Assembly (NCBI RefSeq): GCF_964204645.1 | Contig: NC_134035.1 | Location: 1,688,001-1,752,000 of the forward strand | Length of the DNA stretch: 64,000 nt | Direction: 5' to 3' | DNA from: Tubulanus polymorphus | Lineage: Eukaryota > Nemertea > Palaeonemertea > Tubulaniformes > Tubulanidae | Program-made: the position numbers and the translations under genes | The notes under the pieces: generated by a model | What the model saw: only the letters and a program-made list of their open reading frames with translations | Databases searched by the model: none | What the model was told of the DNA's origin: nothing | In this document: positions 37,719 to 51,340 of the stretch, piece by piece | Position numbering within the stretch: the stretch's first letter is position 1 | Layout of the letters: the number at the start of each line of letters is the position of its first letter

Positions 37719-38830
37719 ATTGGCTTTAGGATTACGTAGGTGACTGACCTGTGAGTTTATGTTATTGTTCAACTGTGATTTGAGAATGATATCGTTGACA
37801 TAAATCCAACTGATGCTATCATAAATACTGTAAATATAAAATCTAACGATGTTATGTCATCAGTTTCGATTCAGCCACGTTTGAAGCCAAACTAAACCTA
37901 GCCCACAGCAAGTCGCAAGCCTGAAACGAGAAACAAGGAAAAAGGCTTTTCAACATAAAACAGGGGATTTATAAAATTCGAGCATTTGTCATGTAAATCA
38001 CTTATTGCGTTTGCCAACTGATAAGGCGTCGGTCATGTTGAAAAAGTACATAGCTGCAAGTCAACTGTGTGTGGTCCTGCGCCACTGAATGAGGCTATAG
38101 TCTACAGTAGATATGTCGTATACTATTCATTCAGTTCGTGTCTCGAATTCGATATATTTTTTTCTTATGACCATAATGATTTTTCATCGTCGTTCATCTT
38201 CGATTAAAATTAGTTTATATATTTATTTATGAGTAATGTTGGAGGGAGCGCGCGTTGCACGATGCGTGTGTCAGATTGTGAAACTTTTGCGTCGTCGGCG
38301 TTCGGCGAATTGGTGAATAATTAATACGGGATTCAATGTCGATGAAATATGACAGGTCGACTAAACCGTACGTGTCCGCGCATCGTTTTACCGCACGCTT
38401 ACTGAAAACTAGCAGTTTTCGAATACGATTCTGTGTAGATTAGTTTAGACTAGTCTGAGACTGTATGGAGTATATGGAAAAAAATCCATAACATCGACAA
38501 AACGATACTCATGAAATCTGTTTCACTGATGTTCCGGAAATATTTCTTCCCTCCGTGTTCACAGCTTACTACAGAGCTCGGATCGAAAATGGATACATTT
38601 TTCGAATGAATCTCTGAAGACAGGAAAAAGAAATATTTCTGAAAACAGATATTATTGTCATTTTTTTCATCGATATTGTGGGTTTTTATGCAAAGACTTC
38701 ATGTAATTCGGTTGATAAATTTTTTGAATCAAACTCGGCTAAGTCGTTGCATCACGTAAGTCATTTTGTTTGAATCATTCGTTAAGTCATCAGTCTTTAT
38801 CACCTAGCTTGTATTTCCAATTCAATTTAC

Positions 38831-39000
38831 TAAGGGGTCTTTCATTTATTACGTATGCATTAGGGGAGGAGGAGGGGTCAGTGCAATTGCGTACTGTAAT
38901 GCTTAATGTATATGAAAAAATGGCCGATTTTGCGTACAGAGGGGGAGGGGAGTAGAAAAATTCAAATTTTATGCGTACGTAATAAATGAATGACCCCTAA
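38831..39000. mobile_element. 170-bp element with GGGGTCATTCATTTATTACG ends
   Basis: Left TAAGGGGTCTTTCATTTATTACGTATGCA and right TGCGTACGTAATAAATGAATGACCCCTTA-type inverse form roughly 28-bp inverted repeats with three mismatches. Interior is G-rich. Non-coding, short transposon-like. Confidence 0.7.
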
Positions 39001-39526
39001 GTGTAAGTCGTTGTTTGGATAATTCATTGACGTAATAAATGACTAAAGCAAGAAGACTTAAGCGCCTGTTTCGATGTAGCGTTCGAATTCGTAAATCTTA
39101 ACTAATTATTTTTTCCTTCAGTATTCAAAATGAATTATTTTTGTATATTTGTATCTAGTAGGTTCGGAGTGGTTTGTTGAATGATGCGTAGTAAAATTGA
39201 TGTGCTTGATATTACTATAATTATTATTATCATTATTATTATGTGCCAAAAATGCTTGTATGAATTTGTGAAATAGATGAAAATGCTTTTCAATACATTT
39301 GTAGTTATTTCGTTCTCGCAGTTTGTCGTTAGGATCTGTTTTTTTTTTTTTTTTCGAGTGAAGAACACTTGTCGATTGGAACCACATACTACTGATACTA
39401 TTACATAAAGTTCGCTTGAACCCACGAAAAAAGAAAATTTCAATCAACAAGTTGATTATATTTTAATAATGGAAAACCCCTTACTTCACGCTTCAGCAGC
39501 AAGATAGAGGAAAGACTAGATCAGAG

Positions 39527-39558
39527 CATGGACGTATAAACTAGATTATACGTCCATG
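39527..39558. repeat. Perfect 13-bp hairpin
   Basis: CATGGACGTATAA, six-base loop, then TTATACGTCCATG. The outer GATCAGAGC on either side adds partial symmetry. Confidence 0.8.
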
Positions 39559-40438
39559 ATCAGAGCCAGTCAAATGCGTGCATACCACTTTATTCAGCGT
39601 AGTAAACTACCAATATACAATACTCAAGAACCTAACTTAAATTCTCGTACTTTTATACAGCCACAATAGGATACTTTCCACTGTTAAAATAGTTCAGCTA
39701 TTTGGTTATACAGAAAATCCTGTGAAGGGGAAATTGGTGCTAGCTGATATAGTGATATAATATGAGCCCCTGTGAAAAGAATCACTATGAATTATTTAAA
39801 GAGGCTTTGAATTTTGAAGTTATTTTGGAATTCTCGATTTAATTGAAACTCGATAATTTAACGGTATCGTAACGTGTCGGAATTCTCTGTATTGTAGACC
39901 TATTGTAATAATTGCATAATCAGCCACTATTACATTATGTGTGAACAATGCGTACATAGATCATGACACACGTCCATATGGCGTTTCCTGTAAATCCGAT
40001 TGGATTACTTTTCCGAAAAATATCCTAGAAGAAATGAATTCCATCGATCAATAATTCGTCTTACTTCGGGACGGGGGGGGGGGCAGTTTGACAAGTAGCG
40101 TAGACGCCGAAGCGTATCATGATATGAAATGTCCATGGTAGCAATCCCTTCAATACGTTTCCGAAAAATTTCCAGGAAATTTCTCGGTTAGTCCATTTTC
40201 AAATTTTCGAAATGTGACAATCGCCGATAATTTTTAGCCGATCATCCCGTTACCAACCCTGTCGCGGGAGAACTTCTATCTGTACGCGATGACGCGAAGC
40301 GATGATAAAAGATGCCCACCTCGCCGCGGTAGCTGCAACATCAGCAGCAACTCAGCAGCGCCGAGGCACCTGCCACCCCTGCGCGCGCGTTATTTACGCT
40401 CGGTGGACGCGACCTCCGGTTAAACACATGAAACAAAC

Positions 40439-40745
40439 ATGGCGGACACCTCGAACAGCTCCGACACTACTACTGTCAAAATGCACTGCACCGATCACGA
40501 CGACGAGCCGCAAATGATCGAATCCGATGCCGTTTTCGTGAACGGCGACGCCGAAAAATCGTCGAGCGGGCCGGACCTGCTCCGTCCCGAGGATAATAAC
40601 TGTGTGACATCTTTAAACGATCAAGGAATATTGCGCAGGAGTAGTTTAATGTCGAAGAAACATCAGCAGCAACAACATCACCAACGAAAGAAAACCGTGT
40701 CATTTTCCAGTACATGTTTACCAGCAGAACGCAAGATAGCTAACG
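40439..40745 (+). CDS. First coding exon of a PLCL/PRIP-type phospholipase-C-like protein
   Basis: The exon encodes 102 residues and one base more, ending at a GTAAG donor in phase 1. It starts MADTSNSSD in an ACAAACATGG context. The N-terminal part is acidic and unremarkable; residues 66-98 carry RRSS, a Gln/His run, then RKKTVSFSS and a PAERK tail. This order matches vertebrate PLCL1/PLCL2 (PRIP), where the exon-1 region reads RRSS ... RKKTVSFSSMPSEKK just before the PH domain. KTVSF is the docking site for protein phosphatase 1. PRIP proteins are catalytically inactive PLC relatives that bind inositol phosphates, PP1, PP2A and GABA-A receptor trafficking partners. The PH, EF-hand, X/Y and C2 exons are not in the window, so the gene is partial. 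Another gene with a similar motif is possible. Confidence 0.72.
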
Positions 40746-41039
40746 GTAAGACAGTGATATTTTTCTAGCTTCATGTACAGGGGTCAGGCTGATTACCGGG
40801 GATTTTAGGGGTGTGTGTCGTGCACTGTTGCAATCAATGCTGTAATTACCATGTCCGTGGCATACCCGGTTGTAGTCGATGTAATAGTAATAAACTGGGA
40901 ATATATTTTTTGTCAGTGACATTGACAACTGTGAACTGGACTGCAGCAGTTTTAGTCAGTAACTGGACGGCAGTGTTTTGTCAGAAACCAGAGTGAGTGC
41001 AATTAAGTCAGCGGCTCCGCCACACTGCAATTCAGGCAG

Positions 41040-41600
41040 TAGGTGCCTAACTGGACTGTGGTGTAGTCAGTAACTACACTGCAGGTTTGGTCAGTAACTG
41101 GACTACAGGTTTGATCAGTAACTTGATTGTGTTTTAGGCAGTAGGCTGGTTTGGTCAGTAACTGGACTGCAGGTTTGATCAGTAACTTGATTGTGTTTTA
41201 GGCAGTGGGCTGGTTTGGTCAGTAACTGGACTGCAGGTTTGATCAGTAACTTGATTGTGTTTTAGGCAGTGGGCTGGTTTGGTCAGTAACTTGACTACAG
41301 GTTTGATCAGTAACTTGATTGTGTTTTAGGCAGTGGGCTGGTTTGGTCAGTAACTGGACTGCAGGTTTAGTCAGTAACTTGATTGTGTTTTAGGCAGTGG
41401 GCTGGTTTGGTCAGTAACTTGACTACAGGTTTGATCAGTAACTTGATTGTGTTTTAGGCAGTGGGCTGGTTTGGTCAGTAACTGGACTGCAGGTTTGATC
41501 AGTAACTTGATTGTGTTTTAGGCAGTGGGCTGGTTTGGTCAGTAACTGGACTGCAGGTTTAGTCAGAAACTGGACTGCAGGTTTAGTCAGTAACCGGACT
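41040..41600. repeat. 64-bp minisatellite, about 7 copies
   Basis: GGTTTGGTCAGTAACTGGAC then TGCAGGTTTGATCAGTAACTTGATTG recurs with a 64-bp period (41148, 41212 onwards). A looser GTCAGTAACTGGAC unit extends back to about 40930. Confidence 0.9.
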
Positions 41601-43024
41601 GCAGTTTAATTGAAACAAATCGTTTTCCATTAACTGCATCAGCAATTAGATCAATTGAACTGTCATTTGCGTATCCTTGTTGACTTTTTTCAGGCTTTTT
41701 TCAGGCTTGCTATTAAAGCTATGAAATAACAGTTCAGATTGACCCGAGCTATTACTAAAGGCTATATCTGGAGTAATAATAATTATTCTGACAAGCTGAT
41801 AGTGATAAAACACTTTAAACTGTCTAGTTCACATAATGCAATGTAGGTAGGTGCCTAATGCACCGTCATTGCGATGATGAATTTTGAAATTGAAAATGCT
41901 CGACAATCTACTGGTCTTAAAATGAACTTACCTGTAACATATATTCTTATTAGACTTAAATACATCTTGAATTCAGTTACAAATTTTGGAAAAGTGCCCT
42001 AGTTGCAAAAATTATTGTTAATCCTATAGAATTGCCCTTTTTCGGGTTTCTCTACCCCCCCCCCCCCTCCCAACGCTAGGTACTGCCCTGGATATGGTGC
42101 TTAGTTTGTTACAAAAAGTTATTCGAAGGCAATATTATATATTGTCTTATACAGGAATAAGACACTGGATAGAGCCAATTAAACAGATAATTGATGATTA
42201 GATCAGCTTTGAGTTAACAACTTGTTTCCTTTATGAGCGTTATTAGGTAGTAATGATAGATACAGCCACTGCATTTCTGTTGTAACTATTCTAAAAATTC
42301 GAACGCTAAGTCATATCCCTATAGCCTATTGGTACCGTAAATACGCTGATTAGGCCGACTTCACATTATTGATTCCATCGATTTTTCTACTGTCAAAGTT
42401 AGACCAAAAGCTTGCGATTTTTCAAGGGTCCACCTCTTCACTCAGAAAAGACTGAATCTTACCACGAAAGGCATTTAGCGAAAAAATCTGAATAAAGATT
42501 TGACGGAAAATCTACATTTTGTCGATACCATTATTGTCTGAAGTGATTGAAAGTATTTCAATGAAAAAGGCCCTATATATTCTTACAGAATAGGCCTCTA
42601 AACTGCTATATACTCCTAAGATATCGGCGAGTGACATATGTCTGGAAACCTGACGTAACTTGACGGGGGAGTAGGGAGTGGAAGGAGTGGGAGATCCGAG
42701 TCCCCGGGGATACGGATTACCCCCCGAAACGAAAATAGATTCGTCGCGGATTAAAAACAGCCCGAAATACCGCGAATAAGTCGAGTTGGCTCGCTGGCAG
42801 CTTACAGGCGTTTGAAGGAGTTATTTGATATGAATGAAAGGACGGATTCACCGACTGCCAGTTTGAAAATGACATTTTAGACGCTTTGTTGTCAATGGAA
42901 ACGGATCCTGTCGGGTTTCGGCTGGCGCTTCGTTCCCGCGAGTATGAACAAAGAAATATGGCTGCAAAGCAGTCATAGACAGCATGAATACCCGATATCA
43001 TCATCTATAATCAAGCTACAGGTA

Positions 43025-43038
43025 CGCCCCCTGGTGGC
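43025..43038 (-). promoter_or_regulatory. CTCF-like site
   Basis: Minus strand GCCACCAGGGGGCG fits the bilaterian CTCF core CCASYAGRKGGCR. Others: 35079-35093, 46058-46072, 54939-54954 and 63711-63722. Confidence 0.4.
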
Positions 43039-43151
43039 AGTTGCGAAACCTCTATCACTATTCAGAATCTTGATTTTCATGTATTACAAGTTTGTGTTAT
43101 TTTGTTGTAAACCAAACTCACTCAGTATTTATTAAGTGTTTGTGCTAACCT

Positions 43152-43335
43152 GGGCCCGGTTTTATAGACAGTATCATCTGCCTGCAGTCGGGTAAATCCT
43201 GGGGCTCTTTACCCGGGGAGCTTACCCAATTGATAATGAATTGAGTTAGGCCTAACCCCGGGTTTAAGTTAATACCTATGTCTATAAAACCGGGCCCGGG
43301 TTTAAAAATAATACCAGTCTATAAAACCGGCCCTT
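43152..43335. mobile_element. GGGCCCGGTTTTATAGAC short palindromic element
   Basis: Left GGGCCCGGTTTTATAGACAG; right GTCTATAAAACCGGGCCC at about 43281-43298, with a second right end (GTCTATAAAACCGGCCC) ending near 43333. Interior has TTACCCGGGGAGCTTACCC. Confidence 0.7.
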
Positions 43336-44084
43336 GGTGTCCACAACCTTCGCCGTGGCGTCATGCTGATTTCTACCCATTCTATCGGCGTCGCCGGCTA
43401 CAGCGGATATTTTGCTTGTATTCATAATTCATTAATTGATGCTCATATCGCTAGAGAACGGCGTTATGCGTTATGTGTATGAGTATTCCGTGACTTGACG
43501 CGCGTGCATGTAATTAGTTTAACGCCGGTTTATTCACGATCTAATATAGATTTATAGTATATCGTTCGTGTGTTCCGATCGATATAGCGCCTGTCGTTGT
43601 ATTCAATGTGTTTTTTGCCTTCGAGCGTCGACTGTCAATATTATTCATGTATATATATATATATATATATATAGTACCTGATTGTCTCTATTAGTTATTC
43701 ATCTGACAAATCTGATTCGATTTATTCGCGGCGCCTGAAAAAAATAACTGAACGCTTCAGCGACTGACTTCACAGCTTTGAATATGAACTGTTCCTGCGG
43801 TCTGGTTCCACATTTCTAGATCCAGTTCCGTGAAAACGATTTATTTTAGCTCTTAAATTCATTAAGGAGTTTGACCATTATTTGTCAAGCTGTGCCCGGA
43901 GCTAGATTTGATTTTACAGAGTTGAAAGACCCCCCGAGTAAAGATTAACCCTATTATAAAAGTAAGGTCCTGATTTTTATGTGAAAAACTCTTATCTTAT
44001 TTAACGCTATTGTTCATATATCGATATAAACCTCGAATGTTCCCAATTTTCAGGGCGTTATGTAGTCTCGTCAAAACTATGTAG

Positions 44085-44310
44085 AACAGAAGAACTTGTC
44101 CAGTCCTGAAAGTACACTTTGATGTCCAAAAAGGTCTATTCCTGCACGGTGGGACAATTTTTTATGGAAGTTGTCACATCCCGAAAGGACTCTTCGATGT
44201 CCAAAAAGGCAATACACATGTATAGGCTTTCGTGTACACCCGCGCTGAGGGGCCAATTTCTAAGAACTTGTCGCATCCCTAAAGGGCACTTCCGCGCCGA
44301 TATGCACCAA
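44085..44310. repeat. About 85-bp degenerate repeat, 3 copies
   Basis: AGAACTTGTCCAGTCCTGAAAG, GAAGTTGTCACATCCCGAAAGG and GAACTTGTCGCATCCCTAAAGG recur, the first two followed by GATGTCCAAAAAGG. Confidence 0.55.
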
Positions 44311-45189
44311 TTATCTTTGTTAACAAAATGAAGAAGGACTTGTAAAAGTCTCGTAAGTCTCCTGGAGAAAACTTGCTAAACTCTCCTCAAACTGTGCGGA
44401 GTCATAGCAATTTTCATTCATCAGCAAAATGTAGTTTGTTACGAAATGTTATCGATGCTTTCACCATCAGACCCGCCCGAACACTCGTTTAATAGAGTCT
44501 ATTACCGATTCTAGATAGAATGTATTGTTTAAGCTAAGTGTTTAGGTAACGACTGTTATAACAACTCTTTTCTCGCTAACGAACGTTGATTAATTTGTCG
44601 ATCGACGGCGCGAATAGAAGTTCGCCGTTTATCGACGACGCGACTCGCCGTAATCGGTGGTTATTCGCAACCGATCTTCGTTGAACCGGTCGCAGTGACA
44701 CTTTCCATACTTAAATAACTGTCACAAATTTGATTTTTTTTTTTTACAAGAAGAGCTAGATAATTTTAAACGAAAAGCACATATTTCTTCAAGGTTTGTC
44801 TTTATTACCTGGAAACTACAGATTTTCAAAATTTCAGAATGCGCTTTTTGTTTCAAAATGCCCTTTTATAAGTTGTGCTTCCCTCGTCAGTGGTCCTTGT
44901 GGATCCGCACCTGTTATCATTATGAGTATAGTGGGAATTTGTATATATCCACATCAGTACTCTCAACCTCTCAACCTATTGTCTTATATTCGCCTCCACG
45001 GTTTATTGCTGCAACAAACGCCACCTGTTGCCGCCGCAGTCGCTATTGTGTCGATTACGGATGATTTAATTTCATTTTGATTAATGACGTTTATATTCAG
45101 TGAACACTATGAGAGTGAGACCGATTGAATCGATCTAATCCGTTTAATAACCCCGCTATAATGAATTCAATATCAACCAGACTCCCACA

Positions 45190-45520
45190 TCTACCAGAGC
45201 AGCTGCAGCTGCAGTTACATTTACATCTGTGACAGCAGCTACAGTTACATCTACGTCAGTTGCAGTTAGATACATTTACCACAGTAGCTCCAGTTACATT
45301 TACATCTACGACAGCAGCTGCAGTTACATTTACATCTACGACAGCAGCTGCAACTACAGTACATCTACTTCAGTTGCATTTATATCTACTTCAGCAACAA
45401 CAGTTACATCTACAACAGCTGCAGCTCCAGATGCATCTACCACAGTAGCTCCAGCTACAGTTTCATCTATTTCAGCAGCTGCAGCGCTGGTTACATCTTT
45501 GACCGCAGCTATGGGTCATA
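45190..45520. repeat. Trinucleotide-like repeat, CAGCTGCAGTTACATCTAC units
   Basis: About 11 degenerate units near 30 bp of CAGCAGCTGCAGTTACATTTACATCTACGA. Long open frames (Thr/Ser/Ala/Tyr-rich) follow from the multiple-of-three period. Confidence 0.75.
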
Positions 45521-48179
45521 TTTACGGCGTATCCTGCCTTACGTCCACCACAATGAAATGAAGGAGTATACTGACGCCAGCTCGATGTCCGACCGGGTAA
45601 CCACGCAGTAAATCATGTGTATACAACTCCTAGGTCTTTCGTTTACTTAGCTTTTGGTATTCCTAATGGCGTACTGGTGGCCATTCATAACCCATATGAG
45701 TAGTAAATCTTGTATGGACAACTTAGGGGCCTTTCGAACTCGGTCACATTTGCTGTGGGTATGTTTTCGAGTTCACAACTGTTTAAATCGACCACATCAG
45801 CTATTCTGTGATGCTGTGTTAGAATGTAATTGAATTTAGTGGAACAAATATCTGCATCTTATTTGCATCGTGGATGGTTTATTTATTACCGCGCAGCGAG
45901 CCAACGCCCAATGGCGCTCGATAAACAGCGGTTCGCAACAGTCAATATCTGTTGTTATTTTGATCGGCTATTTCCGAGCTCTTCTTGTAGCGAATACTGA
46001 GGATATAGCCTTTGATATTTTACCAAGGCGACATCGGCGTCCCGATCATTGAGCCACACACTAGAGGGCGCTATGATATATACTCCTTATGCGTGTGAAA
46101 AGTTGTTAAATGGAATACGAACTGGATTTCTAGATACAAATCTTTTCAAACCAGTGATTGCTTAGATATAAGATCCACTTTCTCACTCCGTGTATTGTAC
46201 AGATTCCGCTGAAAATTGATTTACTGATTGGAAAAGTTAATTTCATTGAAATATAGAATAAAAGTAACGAAACGAGAAGTACTATATATAGTTTAACTAG
46301 TTTATTTGATGCACTAGCTTTCGCTATTAATGTATAGAAGCTTCATCGACTTCATCGAGTCTTGCATCTTGTGAGGAAGATGTCCCTCTGAACTAGAGCA
46401 AGTTGTTTTCTTCGTGTTGACTATTCTCCATTTCTGGCGGCTGGTAGTTGTACTAAAACATGAATCTACGAATCTTGTAATATAGAAGAAATCGGAAGCG
46501 CTGTAACTGCCGAGTATAACCACCAGACACCTAGCAGATCCTCTCAGAATCCTCACTCGCAGCGCAGTTCCTCATTCTGTACGGCGAATCTGGTGGCACC
46601 GACACGCAGGATTGAGACAGCGTCAGTCAGTCTCTTGTGTCGATACATCATCGGTAAAAGTGGTTTTTTGGTGCCGTGGAATTAATGTCTTAGGAATCCA
46701 TTAAGGCATTAGTCACGGCGACTCCAACGACTTCGCATTATCTCGGCCTGTTGCGTCGATTCTGTTTGCCTCTTGTATGTATAGACATCTATTTGCCACA
46801 ATCTGTCGGATAAGAACTTAGTTAAGCTAGTAAAGAATCCTCTAATTTTCTACCTTTATCCATCGGTTTCGTCAGACGGTCGATCTGATTCTTTCGTTGA
46901 TATCTTCGTGTGTTGGCTTATTTTTTGGTTATATGTCATATGAAAGCGTCTGCGTTGCAAAGCTTTTCTTCAAGCTTACAAAAGTAGGAATTGAAACGTG
47001 AAACCGTAGAGATTTAGCAATTGTTCGGGTGAATGGAGAAATTAGTTTTAAAGTAGATAATCGAACTGCGTCACGGTTTTGATGAATTAAAGGTCTAATT
47101 TTGCATGACTGATATTGATGTCAGTATTTCAGAGTTACGGAACTGAACGCGCTGTTCATCATATAATTTTACAATTTATTTTCCGACAAACGGAAATGAA
47201 GTTTTCGTTTCTGCGATGATGAAGTTTAGTCTCAGAACGTCGGAACTGTCAGAAAATGAATTCTTAAATCATCAACTGTGGGTTTTTTGTTCATTTAATG
47301 CGCCTTTTTTTAATAGCTTGGTTTACGGGAACTGTCTGCCGAAATTTGAAGAAAAGTCAAATAAAAAAGTATTTTTTGTAGAATTTTTATTCTGTCTGTG
47401 GAATAAATTCAGTGAAAAAACGAGGAAAAAAACAATTTTTGCCACGAAATGGGAATCCTGGCTTGAATGGTGAAAAACGCGAGGTTCTTTTTTGATCACA
47501 GTGTGCAGAATTTGAACTTTCTAAGAATCATTTGTTTGGACATATGTATATATTTCAATAGGTCTACCCCGCTATTAAAAAAAGGCCTTAATGTAGCATT
47601 TCAATGTCCGTCAACTAGGTATACGAAGGCCATGGCGTACTCGCCCCATTATGGCAAATGGCAGATTCATTAGTCTTCTCGCGATACGTCAGTCTGAAAA
47701 ATAAATCAGATTTATGGATGATATCGAACGTTTTAGATATTTTACCCGTATGAAAACCGGGTATTGTCAGAGTGGTTGCGGGATACAGCGAGCATACGGT
47801 CGGCTTTGTTATACACAGTTCTCTATCAGTAGATGGAGAATGATCGTATCAATGTCAGAGTATAATAAAACGCAGGCAGTTCTCTCCGTTCTATCGGCGG
47901 CGCGTTGTCATCCCCGGGTCGGGTCTATCGACTCTTTCATCACGCGAAAACAAGAACGGCTCTGATTATTATGCATGAAAAAACCCGATACTAAACATCG
48001 TTCGGTCGGATCTCTCGTTTGTCGTGCGTTTATCTCTCTCTCTCTCTTTCGTAGTCGTGCGTTGTTTGTGTGCAAACATTTCTTATCTGTATGCACAATA
48101 ACCGATAACGGAACGAAACTGAACGGTCGATCGCGATGGCGGCAACGCTGGCTGAAAGTGTGTGTTAGCAAGACAAGAA

Positions 48180-48400
48180 TAGTACTGGGTAGCATTCTAA
48201 GACAAGAGTAAAACAGGGTGGCATTCTTAGTCTGCTAATATTAAGACCAGAGTAAAACAGGGTAGCATTCTGGACCACTAATATTAAGACCGGAGTAAAA
48301 CAGGGTAGCATTCTGGACCACTAATATTAAGAAAGGAGTAAAACAGGGTTGCATTCTTAGCCCGCTACTATTGCGACAGTAAAACCGGGTAATTTTCGAA
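48180..48400. repeat. 43-44 bp minisatellite, about 4 copies
   Basis: GAGTAAAACAGGGTAGCATTC recurs at about 48206, 48250, 48293 and 48336, separated by TGGACCACTAATATTAAGACC. Confidence 0.85.
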
Positions 48401-50449
48401 GCCAGCCAAACAGTAGTAATGATAACATTCACATCCCGCTTCTTTTCTATCTCTTTGAATCTCTGAGTTATCTTGTGTCCTCTTTATCTTGTGAATCAGA
48501 AGTCACTAGAGTTGATCAGGAGAAAATACCTACTCGGTCATAAAAAGTCTTCAAGTATATATCGGATTTTGCGGGAGAGGACGAAGGCCTGTTTCTCGAT
48601 TATAAAGTTTCTTGGTTATGCCAGCACTTGTGATGAATGTGATTAGACATAGGATATCTAGGCTTGCATAGAATTTTGATTGGGCTCTCAACGAGTAATG
48701 CTTATCTTCCCAATTTTTGCCAAGTTTTGCCTTTTATTTATATCATTCGTCACGGTCTAGTACTACAGACGATTCCATGTTTTGTTGATAACATATGAAA
48801 TGAATTATTCATTTCCTTGTTGATTGTGTTTGTTAAACAAACTCATTTTTGTCTGTCTGGGGGTTGTTTGTCTAAGGATATCTCTTTCAGCATGGTGGTA
48901 GTCATTCCACGCTTTAAGATATAAAGTCATGTCATCATATGGTGATCGTTAGCAGCATTCAGACATGGTCCGGACTGAAATTGTTCCGCTTTTTGGTCTG
49001 TACTAAGTTTACAGGCAAAAGTATTTAAAGTTACGAAAATAGTTTTGGACCTGGCAATTTTGTTGGTCCCGGCGGACTAAATTCTAAAACGAGTTTTAAT
49101 TCTATGATTTCTGTCACTGATTGGCTCACATTGCACTCAGCGATCGAAACGGTGTTCCTTGTTCAGCGTGAAACACTGACACAATAAAAAAGATTTTCCA
49201 ATCCCGTCTTGTTTCTTGTTGCAGAGCGATGCACACATCACATAGAAAGACAGAAAAACAGATTTTTTGTCGAATTCTCATGTTGCACGTTAGGCTTAAC
49301 AAGGACGCAATAAAAAAAAAAACTTGGTCATCGATCAGTTCGAGTATACATCAACTCAGGTGTTGTTTGTCGTGAAATGGACTCAGTCATGAAAAAGCTA
49401 GATAACGCTTAAAACGCGATAGAAAAAAAACTTGGTCATTGATCAGTAGGTAGTTCTACGTGTCTCGGGAAGGAGTGAGGTTTAATCAATCAGTTGAACT
49501 CAGGCGAGGAATGACCCGGTGAATAGTCCTCGTTGATAGTCCTCCGCATCGTCCTCGTCGCCGTCGGACACTTCAATTGATTATCGGTTATCGTGGAAGC
49601 GCGATCTGCAAGAATTAGATAAACAAGATGTTTTTCCGCGATGAAACCGCGTACGCCGGAGCTCTCCTCGAAATGTGCGCTTAATTCGACCGTAAATTTG
49701 AAGTGTACTCGTTATACGTTCAAATTCAAGTTCAAGTTCAAGTTCAAACTTATTTCACAGAAAGCATGACCGGCTATTTATACAGCCTGAGAGAAAAAAC
49801 AAACAATAAAATTTACAATTTTTAAAAAAGCGCAATTATCAAAAGAGAAGGAGAACAGTAGCTCTCTGAGTGGGCCAAGCAAACCCTTTAGGCCGCTGTC
49901 GCAAGCACCCAGGGAAAAAAAACGAAAGGAAAATGAAGAAAAAAAGGGAAAGGAAATGAGAGTTGATAGTTTTCGTATATCGGTGCTGTTGCTGCTGTTG
50001 TTCATTCGCTAATGATGAAAGCCCCCGCGATGAAGCAATTGTGACTGAACGCTTTGAGTCTTTTGATCGACTATGTCAGAAGCGTACTCTTGATCAGTAG
50101 GTTCGCTGTCGTTGCTCGTCACTCTTCTATATACTAATAAGCTGTTCTTTTCGGTCACTGCGTCTCATCGTCAAAATTGGCAATACCGCAATCAGTGGTG
50201 GCACCTTTATCAGAGCGGTCGGTCGTCTCTTACGAAACTCTGTCGTTTCGACGCATGGTCGCGGGATCAAAATATTCTGCCAGTCAGTCCTCCATCCAAT
50301 AATATCAAGTAATAGAAAATAGAAAGTTATGTAAAACCATCAAATTATTGTGGGTACACTGTAGCAAATAATAGTAGATACACTATAGCAAATAATAGTA
50401 GATATATATACCGTGGTATCCTTGAAGTAAGTGGACTGATTACTTCACG

Positions 50450-50700
50450 CTGTATCAAATGATTGTGGATTCACTGTCTCAAATGATAGTGGGTTCACTG
50501 TATCAAATGATAGCCGATTCACTGTCTCAAATGATAGTGGGTTCACTGTATCAAATGATAGCCGATTCACTGTCTCAAATGATAGCGGATTCACTGTATC
50601 AAATGATAGTTGATTCACTGTTTCAAATGATAGTGGACACAATGTCTTTTCAAGTTCTTGTAAATACTCTGTATCAAATAAATATGGACAGTGTGTATTG
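50450..50700. repeat. 24-bp minisatellite, about 10 copies
   Basis: Unit TCAAATGATAGTGGATTCACTGTC; the multiple-of-three period keeps frames open on both strands, which are not genes. Confidence 0.85.
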
Positions 50701-51163
50701 AATAATAGTAGATATACTATATTGAATAATTAATGAGTTGACTATTTCTTACTGTTATTTGTCTATCTTGTATCACAGACGCCTGCGGCAAACTCTGTGC
50801 TTACATATTTCATCATCTTGTCATAATCTAAATTGTAATTATGTCGTAACTAATCAGATTATATTAGATGTTGTCGATTACGGATTACGTTTTAACCACA
50901 TTTACATTTACTGAATTATTAACATACAGCAAAGCGTATCGGAGTATAGCTGAAACGAGCGAGCAAGCTAGCGAGCGTTCAGATTCGAGAGTCACGTTTA
51001 ACCTTTAATTGCCCGACCAGTACTTGTTGATGGAATATTGAAGAGGTGAGGCGAGTGAAGGGAAGTATAATAGAGGAGTGAATTCCAGTGAAGCTGAATT
51101 GGATTTGTGTCAATATGTGATTAATGAAATGAATATGAAGTAATTGACCTATTCTGCTATTAG

Positions 51164-51340
51164 TTGTCAGCTACTGCTGATGCTGTTGATCTTGCTACTG
51201 CTGATGCTGTTGATCTTGCTACTGCTGCTGCTGCTGTTCATCTTGCTATTGCAGCAGCTGCTACTGCTGATGCTGATGCTGTTGATCTTGCTATTGCTCT
51301 GCTGATGCTATTGCTGTTGTTGTTGCTGCTGCTGTCAATG
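51164..51340. repeat. CTG-rich repeat (GATGCTGTTGATCTTGCTACT)
   Basis: Degenerate trinucleotide array with 24-bp higher-order units (TGCTGATGCTGTTGATCTTGCTAC). Confidence 0.8.

Larger units (their letters stand above)
34791..40438. other. Non-coding stretch upstream of the PLCL-type exon
   Basis: Apart from the repeats listed separately, no open frame here looks like a gene. 35605-36010 is a tandem duplication of about 220 bp (AGAAATATCAAAATA, TTCATTTTCAATCGAGCTGG). 36080-36300 is moderately CpG-rich without a recognised product. 40260-40430, directly before the exon, is GC-rich and may hold the promoter. Confidence 0.4.

Noticed and set aside
42717-43004. 95-codon minus-strand ORF
   Set aside because: No recognisable motif and no in-phase splice partners; treated as chance.
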